Origin: Pseudomonas sp. | Lineage (GTDB): Bacteria > Pseudomonadota > Gammaproteobacteria > Pseudomonadales > Pseudomonadaceae | Length of the DNA stretch: 34,720 nucleotides | Direction of reading: 5' to 3' | Assembly: GCF_030684895.1 (NCBI RefSeq) | Contig: NZ_JAUXXP010000085.1 | Coordinates: 1 to 34,720, forward strand | Part shown: positions 9,233 through 17,217 of the stretch, piece after piece | Layout: each line of letters begins with the position of its first letter | How positions within the stretch are numbered: position 1 is the stretch's first letter | Notes under the pieces: generated by a model | Seen by the model: the letters and a program-made list of their open reading frames with translations, nothing else | Databases searched by the model: none | Told to the model about the DNA's origin: nothing | Program-made: the position numbers and the translations under genes

Positions 9233-10000
9233 TCAGGAGAGAAAGCCGCCATCCACATTCAGCGCCACGCCCGTGGTGTAGCTGGAGGCATCGCTGGCCA
9301 GGTACAGCACAGTACCGGCCATTTCGCTTGGGGCTGCTACGCGCTTGAGCGGAATACGCTGCAGAGCGAGGTTGAGGATGGCATCGTTCTTCACCAGCGC
9401 CGAGGCGAACTTGGTGTCGGTCAGCCCAGGCAGCAGGGCATTGCAGCGAATACCGAACTGCGCGCACTCCTTGGCGAAGACTTTGGTCATGCTGATAACC
9501 GCAGCCTTGGTCACCGAGTAGATACCCTGGAACTCGCCTGGCGAGACGCCGTTGATCGAGGCCACGTTGATGATGCTGCCACCGCCATTGGCCTTCATCA
9601 GCTTGCCGCCTTCGATGGACATAAAGTAGTAGCCGCGAATGTTCACATCGACGGTTTTTTGGAATGCGCCCAGGTCGGTGTCCAGTACGTTGCAGAACTG
9701 CGGGTTGGTGGCGGCGTTGTTGACCAGGATGTCGAGGCGGCCGAACTGCTCTTTGATCTGCGCGAAAACGTTGCTGATCTGCTCCATCTCGCCGATATGG
9801 CATGCCACTGCAGTGGCTTTACCGCCGTCGGCGATGATCGCGTCGGCAACTTTCTGGCAGTCGTCGATCTTGCGGCTTGAGACGATCAGATGAGCGCCTT
9901 GCTGGGCCAGCAGTTTGGCGATGGCTTCACCGATGCCGCGGCTGGCGCCGGAGACAAAAGCAATTTTGCCGTCGAGGTCGAACAGATGAGTCTTTGACAT
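9233..10000 (-). CDS. Short-chain dehydrogenase/reductase
   Basis: Classical SDR of 255 residues. The cofactor motif is GASRGIG at 18-24, the NNAA structural motif lies at 94-97, and the catalytic residues are S148, Y161 and K165 (YSVTK). The C-terminal end ALNVDGGFLS closes the fold. R21 and the SSR segment at 41-43 suggest NADP preference, but this is weak. The gene lies 37 bases downstream of the APH-like kinase gene on the same strand, so they are probably cotranscribed. In the P. putida levulinate pathway an SDR (LvaD) also works with an APH-like kinase (LvaA). Substrate here is unknown; a hydroxyacyl-CoA or related alcohol is a guess from context. Confidence 0.9.
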   Translation of the reverse strand: MSKTHLFDLDGKIAFVSGASRGIGEAIAKLLAQQGAHLIVSSRKIDDCQKVADAIIADGGKATAVACHIGEMEQISNVFAQIKEQFGRLDILVNNAATNPQFCNVLDTDLGAFQKTVDVNIRGYYFMSIEGGKLMKANGGGSIINVASINGVSPGEFQGIYSVTKAAVISMTKVFAKECAQFGIRCNALLPGLTDTKFASALVKNDAILNLALQRIPLKRVAAPSEMAGTVLYLASDASSYTTGVALNVDGGFLS

Positions 10001-10037
10001 GGCTTTTTCCTTTCTTATGGGAGGCCTGTTCGGCCGT

Positions 10038-11105
10038 TTACAGCTGCGACTTGTTAATGACCTGCAGGCTCATCTGCTCCAGCAGCTTGTTCATGTGAAT
10101 GAACTGCGCGAAGCGTTTGTCCTGGGTTTGGCCATGGAAGTAGCGGTAGTAGATCTGCTGCACGATGCCGGCCAGGCGGAACAGGCCGTAGGTGTAATAG
10201 AAGTCGATGCTCTTGATTTCGATGCCGGAGCGTTCGGCGTAATAGTCGGCGAACTGCTGGCGCGTCAGCATGCCCGGTGCATTGCTTGGCTGGCGGCGCA
10301 TCAGCTGGATCGGTGCCGAGTCGCCGGCTTCAATCCAGTAGGCGAGGGTGTTGCCCAGGTCCATCAACGGGTCGCCGATAGTGGTCAGTTCCCAGTCCAG
10401 CACGCCGATAATCTGGCTCGGGTTCTGTGGGTTGAGAATCACGTTATCGAAGCGGTAGTCGTTGTGCACGATGCCGGGCTTGTGGTGATCAGCAGGCATC
10501 TTGTCCTTGAGCCAGGCCTTGACCGGCTCCCACAGCGGCGCGTCGGGGGTCAGGGCCTTGTCGTAGCGATCACTCCAGCCGCCGATCTGCCGTTGCACAT
10601 AACCTTCTGGCTTGCCCAGGTCACCCAGGCCGCAGGCCTGATAGTCGACGTTGTGCAGCTCAACCATCTTGTCGATAAAGCTCTTGCACAGCTCGCGGGT
10701 CTGCTCGGCGCTGAAGTTCAGCTCGGCTGGCATGTCCGAACGCAGGATGATGCCGTTGACCCGCTCCATGACATAGAACTCGGCGCCGATCACCGACTCG
10801 TCGATGCAGTGCACGTAGGCTTTCGGGCAGTAAGGGAAGCCGGCGTTGAGCTGATTGAGGATGCGGTACTCGCGGCCCATGTCGTGGGCGGATTTGGCCT
10901 TGTGGCCAAAGGGCGGGCGGCGTAGGACGAATTCTTTGTCCGGGTATTCCAGCAGGTAGGTCAGGTTCGAGGCGCCGCCAGGGAACTGGCTGATGCGTGG
11001 CGCGCCCGTCAGACCGGGGATATGCGCCTTGAGGTACTGGTCGATGACCGCGGTGTCGAGCTCTTCGCCTTCGCGGATTCGGGTGGACTGGTCAGTAAGC
11101 GCCAT
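10038..11105 (-). CDS. APH-family phosphotransferase (LvaA/ACAD10 kinase-like)
   Basis: 355 residues of the aminoglycoside-phosphotransferase fold, cytoplasmic. Visible: the nucleotide loop FPGGASNLTY (41-50), the ion-pair lysine region VLRRPP, the catalytic loop H214-N-D216-Y-R-F-D-N221, and the metal-binding D237 in GVLDWELTTIGDPLMDLG. This subgroup matches the kinase part of ACAD10/ACAD11 and LvaA, which phosphorylate 4-hydroxyacyl-CoA rather than antibiotics, so a resistance role is unlikely. It is followed by an SDR, a combination known from hydroxy-acid catabolism. Substrate is inferred. Confidence 0.87.
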   Translation of the reverse strand: MALTDQSTRIREGEELDTAVIDQYLKAHIPGLTGAPRISQFPGGASNLTYLLEYPDKEFVLRRPPFGHKAKSAHDMGREYRILNQLNAGFPYCPKAYVHCIDESVIGAEFYVMERVNGIILRSDMPAELNFSAEQTRELCKSFIDKMVELHNVDYQACGLGDLGKPEGYVQRQIGGWSDRYDKALTPDAPLWEPVKAWLKDKMPADHHKPGIVHNDYRFDNVILNPQNPSQIIGVLDWELTTIGDPLMDLGNTLAYWIEAGDSAPIQLMRRQPSNAPGMLTRQQFADYYAERSGIEIKSIDFYYTYGLFRLAGIVQQIYYRYFHGQTQDKRFAQFIHMNKLLEQMSLQVINKSQL

Positions 11106-11146
11106 GTTTATCCCTTCTGCTTATGATGGGTGCCTAAGATAATTAG

Positions 11147-11401
11147 CTAATCTAATGCTGCTAGGGTCGCCTCACAAGGATTACCCGCCGTTATAGGCGG
11201 GCGTGTTGCTACCCAATCAAGCTGCCTGATTGGCGGTTCTGGTACGTGTTGCAAGACATAAAACAATGGCCGGGAGCCAGTGTTAACGTCGCGTAGCGAC
11301 GGCCCGCAGGGTGGCCGCCATGGATGGCAGGCCACAAAAACGCCAGGAGCATTTTTGCGCGTAAGCCCCAAAGGGGAGAAGCACATGGATGTGCTGAACA
11401 T
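11147..11401. repeat. Palindrome-rich non-coding element, probably dispersed
   Basis: This spacer of about 350 bases (11106-11456) contains a series of short inverted repeats: CCCGCC/GGCGGG near 11183, CAATCA/TGATTG near 11215-11236, CGTCGC/GCGACG near 11288-11302, CCCC/GGGG near 11367-11377 and AGCACAT/ATGTGCT near 11381-11396, then the terminator at 11402. The minus strand holds an 84-codon open frame, but it has no ribosome site and its translation looks like stem-loop DNA. I recall similar small 'hypothetical' ORFs scattered in Pseudomonas genomes, suggesting a dispersed repeat. That is recollection, not a search result. Confidence 0.5.
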
Positions 11402-11435
11402 AAAAAAACCGGAGTCGAGGACTCCGGTTTGTTTT
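11402..11435 (-). terminator. Terminator after the SCP2 gene
   Basis: Arms ACCGGAGTC (11408-11416) and GACTCCGGT (11420-11428) with a 3-base loop. The run of seven As at 11402-11408 forms the T-tract on the minus strand. It separates the phosphatase/SCP2 unit from the kinase/SDR unit. Confidence 0.85.
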
Positions 11436-11456
11436 GTATCTTCGTTGCCTTGACGC

Positions 11457-11768
11457 TTAAACCGGGAACAGTTCGCCCAGTTTCATGGCCAGCATCATGT
11501 CGCCTTCGGCGCGCAGTTTGCCGGACATGAATGCTTGCATACCGTCGGTTTCGCCGCTGGTGATGCCTTTCAGGGTGTCGGTGTCCATGATCAGAGTCAC
11601 GTTGGCGTTGGCGTTGTCGCCTTTCTCAACGGCGCAGGTGCCGTCCTTGACGATCAGCGCGTAGTTCTCGCCGTCTTCGATATTGAATTGGAACACCAGG
11701 TCCAGGCCTGCAGCGGCACCGGCGTTGAATTTGGACTGCATGGTATTGACGATGTCTGCAACGCTCAT
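11457..11768 (-). CDS. SCP2 sterol-binding domain protein
   Basis: 103 residues comprising a single SCP2 fold. Typical features are the N-terminal helix ADIVNTMQSKFN, the strand YALIVKDGTCAVEKGD, and the segment VTLIMDTDTLKGITSGETDGMQAFMSGKLRAEGDMMLAMKL (read in parts), in which the GxL/G-D-xxLxxxL pattern marks the lipid tunnel lid. Bacterial single-domain SCP2 proteins are thought to bind acyl-CoA or other long hydrophobic ligands; no catalytic residues are expected. The gene follows the histidine phosphatase on the same strand after 60 bases and ends in its own terminator. It may serve the neighbouring kinase/SDR pair as an acyl carrier, but this is inference. Confidence 0.9.
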   Translation of the reverse strand: MSVADIVNTMQSKFNAGAAAGLDLVFQFNIEDGENYALIVKDGTCAVEKGDNANANVTLIMDTDTLKGITSGETDGMQAFMSGKLRAEGDMMLAMKLGELFPV

Positions 11769-11828
11769 GGTTTCTTCCTTTTTCTCAGGTTTTTTCTAGC
11801 GCCCGTGATGGGTGCAGTGGGCCGCAGC

Positions 11829-12539
11829 TCAGCGATAAGTGATGAGCTCCGGCGCCTTCAACAGCTGCAAATGCACATGGCTGTTGAAGGAAGCCAGGCT
11901 CACTTGGCTGCCACGAAACTTCAGGCAGCTTAGTGAGGTGTTAACAATTTGCCAGTTCAGCTCGAACGCCTGCGCAGGCGCGATACTGGTAATCAGATGC
12001 AGCAGGGCGGTAATAGTGCCGCCGGAGGTGAATACGGCAATGTTCTGTTTGCTGTTGGCCTGTTCCAGAATACGGCTGAGGCCGCCCTGAACCTGCTCGA
12101 CGAAGCCTTGCCAGCTTTGCAGATCCGGCGTGTCGTGTTCGCCGCTAATCCAGCGATCAACCAGCTTGGCAAACAGGCGCTGAAATTCGGCGCGGTTCTG
12201 CGCGCCATTGCGCAGGATATGCAGGGCTTCAGGTTCTTCGCCAAGCATGCCCGGCAGCAGGCTGCGGATCACCGCGTCGGCATCGAACTCATTAAAGGCA
12301 GAGTCAATGTCCAATGGTGGTATGGCTATGCCTGCATCGTGCAATTGCTGCAAGGCGCTGTTGGCCGTGTGCTGCTGGCGACGCAGATCACCACTGACGC
12401 TGCGATCAATGCGCGTGCCGAGTTGCGCGAGGTGCGCGCCCAGCACTTCGGCCTGGCGAATTCCAATGGGCGATAGCACATCGTAATCGTCTGCACCGAA
12501 GGAGGCTTGGCCATGTCGAATCAGGTAGATGCTGCCCAC
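11829..12539 (-). CDS. Histidine phosphatase family protein, atypical second active-site residue
   Basis: 236 residues from the GTG at 12539. The nucleophile motif LIRHGQ is at 6-11, giving the N-terminal position normal for the family. The frame opens further upstream to 12602, but that would add 21 unusual residues. SGDLRRQQHTA (49-59) matches the 'SDLxRAxqTA' motif and NEFDAD (83-88) the acidic motif. Near the C-terminus most members have S-H-G-G-T-I; here the text is TSGGTI with S172 in the second histidine's place. I believe related Pseudomonas proteins share this, so it may be a subgroup with altered or no phosphatase activity. The SCP2 gene lies downstream; sohB is divergent. Confidence 0.85.
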   Translation of the reverse strand: MGSIYLIRHGQASFGADDYDVLSPIGIRQAEVLGAHLAQLGTRIDRSVSGDLRRQQHTANSALQQLHDAGIAIPPLDIDSAFNEFDADAVIRSLLPGMLGEEPEALHILRNGAQNRAEFQRLFAKLVDRWISGEHDTPDLQSWQGFVEQVQGGLSRILEQANSKQNIAVFTSGGTITALLHLITSIAPAQAFELNWQIVNTSLSCLKFRGSQVSLASFNSHVHLQLLKAPELITYR

Positions 12540-12749
12540 GTCCGCTCGATTCCGGTACGTTGAAAGTTTCGCGAGGGTATGAGGAAGCTCAAGAGCTGTC
12601 AACGTAAAAACATACGCTTGTTTGAATTGTATGGATGCGCTGAATGTCTAGACCTTGCTTGCTGGCCGCCAGCCCATGGCCTCGGTATGCTTGGGCACTA
12701 TTACGCGCGGTCGATGAGCGCGCGCTGCCATTGGGACAAGGGGGAATTC

Positions 12750-13769
12750 GTGGAGTTTTTTGCAGAGTACATCGGCTTTCTGGCCAAGACAGTGACCCTG
12801 GTTGTGGCCATTCTGGTGGTGCTGGTGACGATTGCCGCACTGCGCAGCAAAGGCCGGCAGAGCACGGGCCAGCTGCAGGTGAACAAGCTCAATGATTTCT
12901 TCAAACAACTGCATCAGCGCATGGAGCACGCGGTACTCGACAAAGATCAACTGAAAGCTGCGAGCAAAGCCGAAGCCAAAGCCGCCAAGCAGGAGAAGAA
13001 GGCCGGCATTCATAAACCGCGCGTTTATGTGCTGGATTTCGATGGCGATATCAAAGCCTCGGCCACCGACAGCCTGCGCCACGAAATCACTGCTTTACTG
13101 ACTATGGCAACGCCGCAGGATGAAGTGGTACTGCGGTTGGAAAGCGGCGGAGGCATGGTGCACAGCTATGGTTTGGCCTCATCGCAACTGGCGCGCATTC
13201 GTCAGGCGGGCGTGCCGCTGACCATTTGTATCGACAAGGTCGCGGCCAGCGGCGGCTATATGATGGCCTGCATCGGCGAGAAGATCATTTCCGCGCCGTT
13301 CGCCATTCTTGGCTCGATTGGCGTGGTAGCCCAGCTGCCTAACGTGCACCGCCTGCTGAAGAAGCATGACATCGATTTTGAAGTACTGACCGCCGGTGAG
13401 TACAAGCGCACCCTGACCGTGTTCGGCGAGAACACCGAGAAGGGCCGGGAGAAGTTCCAGGAAGATCTGGAAACCACCCATGAATTGTTCAAGGGCTTTG
13501 TTGCCCGCTACCGGCCGCAGCTGGACATCGACCAGATTGCCACGGGTGAAGTCTGGCTGGGCCTGGCGGCGCTGGAGAAACAACTGGTCGATGAACTCAA
13601 GACCAGCGACGAATACCTGGCAGAACGCGCCAAGAGCGCCGAGCTGTTTCATTTGCACTATGCCGAGAAGAAAACCCTGCAGGAGCGTGTTGGGCTGGCG
13701 GGCAGCGTGGCGTTGGATCGCTTCGTCCTGAGCTGGCTGAGTCGCTTGAATCAGCAGCGCTTCTGGTAA
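12750..13769 (+). CDS. sohB: SohB, inner-membrane S49 family serine protease
   Basis: 339 residues from the GTG at 12750, which has AAGGGGG about 6 bases upstream. The longer open frame to 12579 runs into the region facing the phosphatase gene and is rejected. One transmembrane helix (about 12-31) is followed by a charged Lys/Ala-rich coil (60-88). The S49 protease domain has nucleophile S167 in KVAASGGYMMA and general base K219 in GEYKRTLT, the Ser-Lys dyad of SppA-type peptidases. ESGGGMVHSYGLA forms the oxyanion/substrate strand. It resembles E. coli SohB (about 349 residues), which can suppress loss of DegP when overproduced. The active site is predicted to face the periplasm. Confidence 0.93.
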   Translation: MEFFAEYIGFLAKTVTLVVAILVVLVTIAALRSKGRQSTGQLQVNKLNDFFKQLHQRMEHAVLDKDQLKAASKAEAKAAKQEKKAGIHKPRVYVLDFDGDIKASATDSLRHEITALLTMATPQDEVVLRLESGGGMVHSYGLASSQLARIRQAGVPLTICIDKVAASGGYMMACIGEKIISAPFAILGSIGVVAQLPNVHRLLKKHDIDFEVLTAGEYKRTLTVFGENTEKGREKFQEDLETTHELFKGFVARYRPQLDIDQIATGEVWLGLAALEKQLVDELKTSDEYLAERAKSAELFHLHYAEKKTLQERVGLAGSVALDRFVLSWLSRLNQQRFW

Positions 13770-13794
13770 TCGGTTCGCCATATAGAGGAAGAAC

Positions 13795-14784
13795 ATGAGC
13801 AAGTTCAATGCATTGCAAGCCCGTGAAAGCGCAGCGGGCGGTTTCGAACAGGTGATTGTGCAGCGTGATATCGACGACTTGCCGGCCGGCGAGTTGCTGA
13901 TTAGGGTCCAGTATTCCTCGCTCAACTACAAGGATGCGCTGTCGGCCAGTGGTAACCGCGGCGTGACCAGAAGCTTTCCGCACACCCCTGGCATCGATGC
14001 CGCAGGCGTAGTGGAAGCCTCCAGCGTGGCCGAGTTCAGTGCAGGCGATGAGGTGATCGTCACCGGCTACGACCTGGGTATGAACACCTCAGGCGGCTTT
14101 GCCCAGTACATTCGCATTCCCGCCAGCTGGGCGCTGAAACGTCCCGAGGGCTTGTCACTGCGCGAGGCGATGGTGCTCGGCACTGCTGGCCTGACTGCCG
14201 CGTTGTGTGTCGACAAACTGGAGCAGGCAGGGCTCACGGCGGATGCTGGTCCCGTATTGGTAACTGGTGCAACCGGCGGTGTCGGCAGTGTTGCGCTGGC
14301 CTTGCTCGCTTCTCTGGGTTACCGCGTTGTGGCGTCGACCGGTAAGGCCGAGCAGGCGGATTACCTCAAGGCGCTGGGGGCGCAGCAGGTTGTGCTGCGT
14401 GCCGAGCTGCTGGACGGCACCGACAAACCGATGCTCAAGGAGCAGTGGGCCGGCGCGGTTGATTGCGTGGGCGGGGACATCCTGTTCAACGTGGTCAAGT
14501 CGCTGCGCTACGGCGCCAGCGTTGCCTGCTGCGGCCTGACCGCTGGCGTCGGCTTCAAGGGCAGTGTGCTGCCGTTTATCCTGCGTGGGGTGAATCTGCT
14601 TGGGGTCGACTCGGTCGAGCTGCCGTTGGTGGTCAAGGCGTCGATGTGGGACAGGCTGTCGTTGCAGTGGAAGGTCAATCTGGATGCGTTGGTCAGCGAG
14701 GTGACGCTTGAGCAGCTGCCAGATGCGATTGCGCAGATCCTCGCGGGCAAGCAGGTCGGTCGGGTGCTGGTCAATCTGGGTTGA
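13795..14784 (+). CDS. MDR-type oxidoreductase of the YhdH/AcuI (acrylyl-CoA reductase) family
   Basis: 329 residues, cytoplasmic, zinc-free medium-chain reductase. Landmarks: SSLNYKDALSASGNRGV (41-57), HTPGIDAAGVV, and the NADPH-binding glycine motif VTGATGGVGSVA at about 156-167. YSSLNYKDAL is diagnostic of the YhdH/YhfP group, whose E. coli and Rhodobacter members (AcuI) reduce acryloyl-CoA to propionyl-CoA with NADPH, a detoxification and 3-hydroxypropionate assimilation step. AGAGGAAGAACATG gives a good ribosome site. The gene is 25 bases downstream of sohB and ends at a terminator. The acryloyl-CoA substrate is inferred from the family. Confidence 0.88.
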   Translation: MSKFNALQARESAAGGFEQVIVQRDIDDLPAGELLIRVQYSSLNYKDALSASGNRGVTRSFPHTPGIDAAGVVEASSVAEFSAGDEVIVTGYDLGMNTSGGFAQYIRIPASWALKRPEGLSLREAMVLGTAGLTAALCVDKLEQAGLTADAGPVLVTGATGGVGSVALALLASLGYRVVASTGKAEQADYLKALGAQQVVLRAELLDGTDKPMLKEQWAGAVDCVGGDILFNVVKSLRYGASVACCGLTAGVGFKGSVLPFILRGVNLLGVDSVELPLVVKASMWDRLSLQWKVNLDALVSEVTLEQLPDAIAQILAGKQVGRVLVNLG

Positions 14785-14796
14785 GTAGCGAGCAAC

Positions 14797-14825
14797 AAAA
14801 AGGCCACCCCAAGGGGTGGCCTTTT
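14797..14825. terminator. Bidirectional terminator between the YhdH/AcuI and DUF934 genes
   Basis: Arms GGCCACCCC (14802-14810) and GGGGTGGCC (14813-14821) with a 2-base loop, an A-run to the left and TTTT to the right. It serves both convergent genes. Confidence 0.9.
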
Positions 14826-14840
14826 GCATTGCCGGCAGAA

Positions 14841-15338
14841 TCAGGCGCGGCGACGGAACAGCGGCAGCGGCTGGTCCGTGGAGGCCTGATAAACCTCGCT
14901 GAACTCCTCGAAGGCTTTCAAGGCGTCCAGCGGGTCTTTGTCCTCACGCAGGGCGAAGGCATCGAAGCCCACGCGCAGGTAGGAGAACAGCTGATCGCGC
15001 AGCACATCGCCGATGGCGCGCACTTCGCCTGTGTAGCCGTAGCGATTGCGCAGCAGGTAGGCGGTGGAGCAGTGGCGGCCATCGGTAAAAGCAGGGAAGT
15101 TCAGCGCGATGACCTGGAAGTTATCCAGCTGATCGGCGATTTCCTCGATTTCCTCACCCGCGTCCAGCCACACGCCCAGGCCGCCATCGCGGGCCTTGAG
15201 CGCGGTGCTGTGCTCGACCCACAAGCCCAGCGGCACGATCAGGTCGTCGCAGTTGGGAATGCCGTCCAGCGTGGCGTCCTTGGGCAGCAGGTGCCAGCTT
15301 TCGTCGATCAGCTGACCGTTCTTAATGATTCGCTGCAT
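14841..15338 (-). CDS. DUF934 protein, sulfite-reductase partner
   Basis: 165 residues, soluble. The family signature NFPAFTDGRHCSTA (80-93), then LLRNRYGYTGEVRAIGDV and LFSYLRVGFDAF, is unmistakable for DUF934. These proteins are nearly always encoded directly after a CysI-type sulfite reductase in Pseudomonas and Burkholderia, and a role in electron delivery or reductase assembly has been guessed; the biochemistry is not clear to me. The ATG at 15338 has AAGGAG 6 bases upstream and overlaps the end of cysI by 17 bases, so it is translationally coupled. The longer frame to 15419 is only a continuation inside cysI. Confidence 0.9.
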   Translation of the reverse strand: MQRIIKNGQLIDESWHLLPKDATLDGIPNCDDLIVPLGLWVEHSTALKARDGGLGVWLDAGEEIEEIADQLDNFQVIALNFPAFTDGRHCSTAYLLRNRYGYTGEVRAIGDVLRDQLFSYLRVGFDAFALREDKDPLDALKAFEEFSEVYQASTDQPLPLFRRRA

Positions 15339-16980
15339 ATACGCGCTCCTTGAACGGGTCGACGCCGATACGGCGGAAGGTGTCGAGGAAACTCTCTTCT
15401 TCGCTGCGGCGCTCGACATAGACCTTGACGATCTTGTCGATCACATCAGCCATGTCCGCTTCGGCGAAGGAGGGGCCGAGGATCTGCGCCAGGCTGGCGT
15501 CACGACCGGCGCTGCCGCCGAGGGACACCTGATAGAATTCCTGGCCTTTCTTGTCCACCCCGAGGATGCCGATATGGCCCACGTGGTGGTGACCGCAGGC
15601 GTTCATGCAACCGGAAATATTCAGGTCGATATTGCCGATGTCGAACAGGTAATCCAGGTCGTCGAAACGACGTTGGATGGCTTCGGCAATCGGGATCGAC
15701 TTGGCGTTGGCCAGCGAGCAGAAGTCACCGCCTGGGCAGCAGATAATATCGGTCAGCAGGCCGACGTTCGGCGTAGCAAAGCCGTTTTCACGCAGCTCGC
15801 CCCACAAGGCGAACAGCTGCGCCTGCTCGACGTCAGCCAAAATGATGTTCTGATTGTGGCTGTTGCGCACTTCGCCAAAGCTGTAGCGGTCGGCCAGGTC
15901 GGCAATCGCATCAAACTGCTTGTCGGTCACATCGCCTGGTGCCACGCCGGTCGGCTTGAGCGACAGAGTCACTGCGACATAGCCCGGCTTCTTGTGGGCG
16001 AAGGTGTTGCGCTGACGCCAGCGGGCAAAGCCTGGGTGTTCGGCATCCAGGGCTGCAAGCGCGGTGTCCTGATCGTCAAGGGTTTTGTAGCTTGGGTCGA
16101 TAAAGTGCGCGGCAACGCGGGCCACTTCAGCTTCGGTCAGGGTGCTCGGACCGTCTTTCAGGTGGACCCACTCAGCATTTACGCGCTCGGCGAAGACTTC
16201 AGGGGTCAACGCCTTGACCAGGATTTTGATGCGCGCCTTGTACTTGTTATCGCGACGGCCATAGCGGTTGTAAACACGCAGGATGGCGTCGAGGTAGCTG
16301 ATCAGGTGCTGCCACGGCAGGAACTCGTTGATAAAGCTGCCAACGATCGGCGTACGGCCCAGGCCGCCACCGACAGACACGCGGAAGCCCAGCTCACCGG
16401 CGTCGTTCTGTACCGCTTCCAGGCCGATGTCGTGCACTTCAATCGCGGCACGGTCGCTCACTGCACCGTTGACGGCAATTTTGAACTTGCGCGGCAGGTG
16501 AGTGAACTCGGGGTGGAAGGTCGACCACTGGCGGATGATTTCGCACCACGGACGCGGGTCAATGAGTTCATCCTTGGCCACACCGGCGAACTGGTCGGTG
16601 GTGGTGTTGCGGATGCAGTTGCCGCTGGTCTGGATCGCGTGCATCTGCACGGTGGCCAGCTCGGCGAGAATATCGGGCACATCTTCCAGATCTGGCCAGT
16701 TGAACTGAACGTTCTGGCGGGTGCTGATATGGGCGTAACCCTTGTCGTAGTCACGGGCAATCTTGGCCATCATGCGCACTTGCGCGGACGACATCAGACC
16801 GTACGGTACGGCAACACGCAGCATCGGCGCAAAGCGCTGGACATATAGGCCATTTTGCAGGCGCAGTGGGCGGAATTCTTCACCGCTCAGTTCACCAGCG
16901 AGGTAACGGCGGGTTTGATCGCGGAACTGCTTGACGCGGTCTTCGACGATTTGTTGATCGTACTGGTCATATACGTACAT
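15322..16980 (-). CDS. cysI: Sulfite reductase hemoprotein (nitrite/sulfite reductase)
   Basis: 552 residues. Reduces sulfite to sulfide for cysteine synthesis, in the cytoplasm, using siroheme coupled to a 4Fe-4S cluster. The protein has the double repeat of the family: substrate-side arginines and HISTRQNVQFNW (84-95) in the first half, QTSGNCIRNTT (117-127), and RNSHNQNI in the second. The cluster cysteines are C415 and C421 (CPGGDFC) and C458 and C462 (SGCMNAC). Just after the last cysteine, HHHVGHIG carries a histidine where the textbook siroheme motif has Asp/Glu; I believe this is normal for this Pseudomonas type. The electron donor is unknown. DUF934 overlaps its 3' end. Confidence 0.95.
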   Translation of the reverse strand: MYVYDQYDQQIVEDRVKQFRDQTRRYLAGELSGEEFRPLRLQNGLYVQRFAPMLRVAVPYGLMSSAQVRMMAKIARDYDKGYAHISTRQNVQFNWPDLEDVPDILAELATVQMHAIQTSGNCIRNTTTDQFAGVAKDELIDPRPWCEIIRQWSTFHPEFTHLPRKFKIAVNGAVSDRAAIEVHDIGLEAVQNDAGELGFRVSVGGGLGRTPIVGSFINEFLPWQHLISYLDAILRVYNRYGRRDNKYKARIKILVKALTPEVFAERVNAEWVHLKDGPSTLTEAEVARVAAHFIDPSYKTLDDQDTALAALDAEHPGFARWRQRNTFAHKKPGYVAVTLSLKPTGVAPGDVTDKQFDAIADLADRYSFGEVRNSHNQNIILADVEQAQLFALWGELRENGFATPNVGLLTDIICCPGGDFCSLANAKSIPIAEAIQRRFDDLDYLFDIGNIDLNISGCMNACGHHHVGHIGILGVDKKGQEFYQVSLGGSAGRDASLAQILGPSFAEADMADVIDKIVKVYVERRSEEESFLDTFRRIGVDPFKERVYAANH

Positions 16981-17217
16981 GGAGTGTCCTGTTATCAGGC
17001 TTTTACAGCTAATCAGCGCGCACGGCCGCGCACTCCTTGCGGAGCCGGTGGAAGATACCAGTTCAGGGTTATGCGCAAAAGTGATGTTTGAGTATATGGA
17101 AAGAACTTAAAGGGATAAGACGGCCATTGAACATAGCCTCACGGCTTGAGTAAGCGGGCATGCTGGTCTTAACTGCACAAGACGATTCACCCATAAACAC
17201 AACAAGAGGGGTAGCCC

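Noticed and set aside
9999..10925. 308-codon open frame antisense to the APH-like kinase
   Set aside because: Compositional shadow of the kinase gene. The kinase motifs are intact on the minus strand.
10038..11105. Aminoglycoside resistance kinase
   Set aside because: The fold is APH-like, but the motifs and neighbouring SDR match the ACAD10/LvaA hydroxyacyl-CoA kinase group.
11147..11401. 84-codon minus-strand ORF
   Set aside because: No ribosome site, and its translation comes from overlapping stem-loops. Treated as a non-coding palindromic element.
15325..16848. 507-codon open frame antisense to cysI
   Set aside because: Long antisense frames are common in GC-rich Pseudomonas genes because of codon bias. 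The translation has no recognisable motif, and cysI on the other strand is fully supported.
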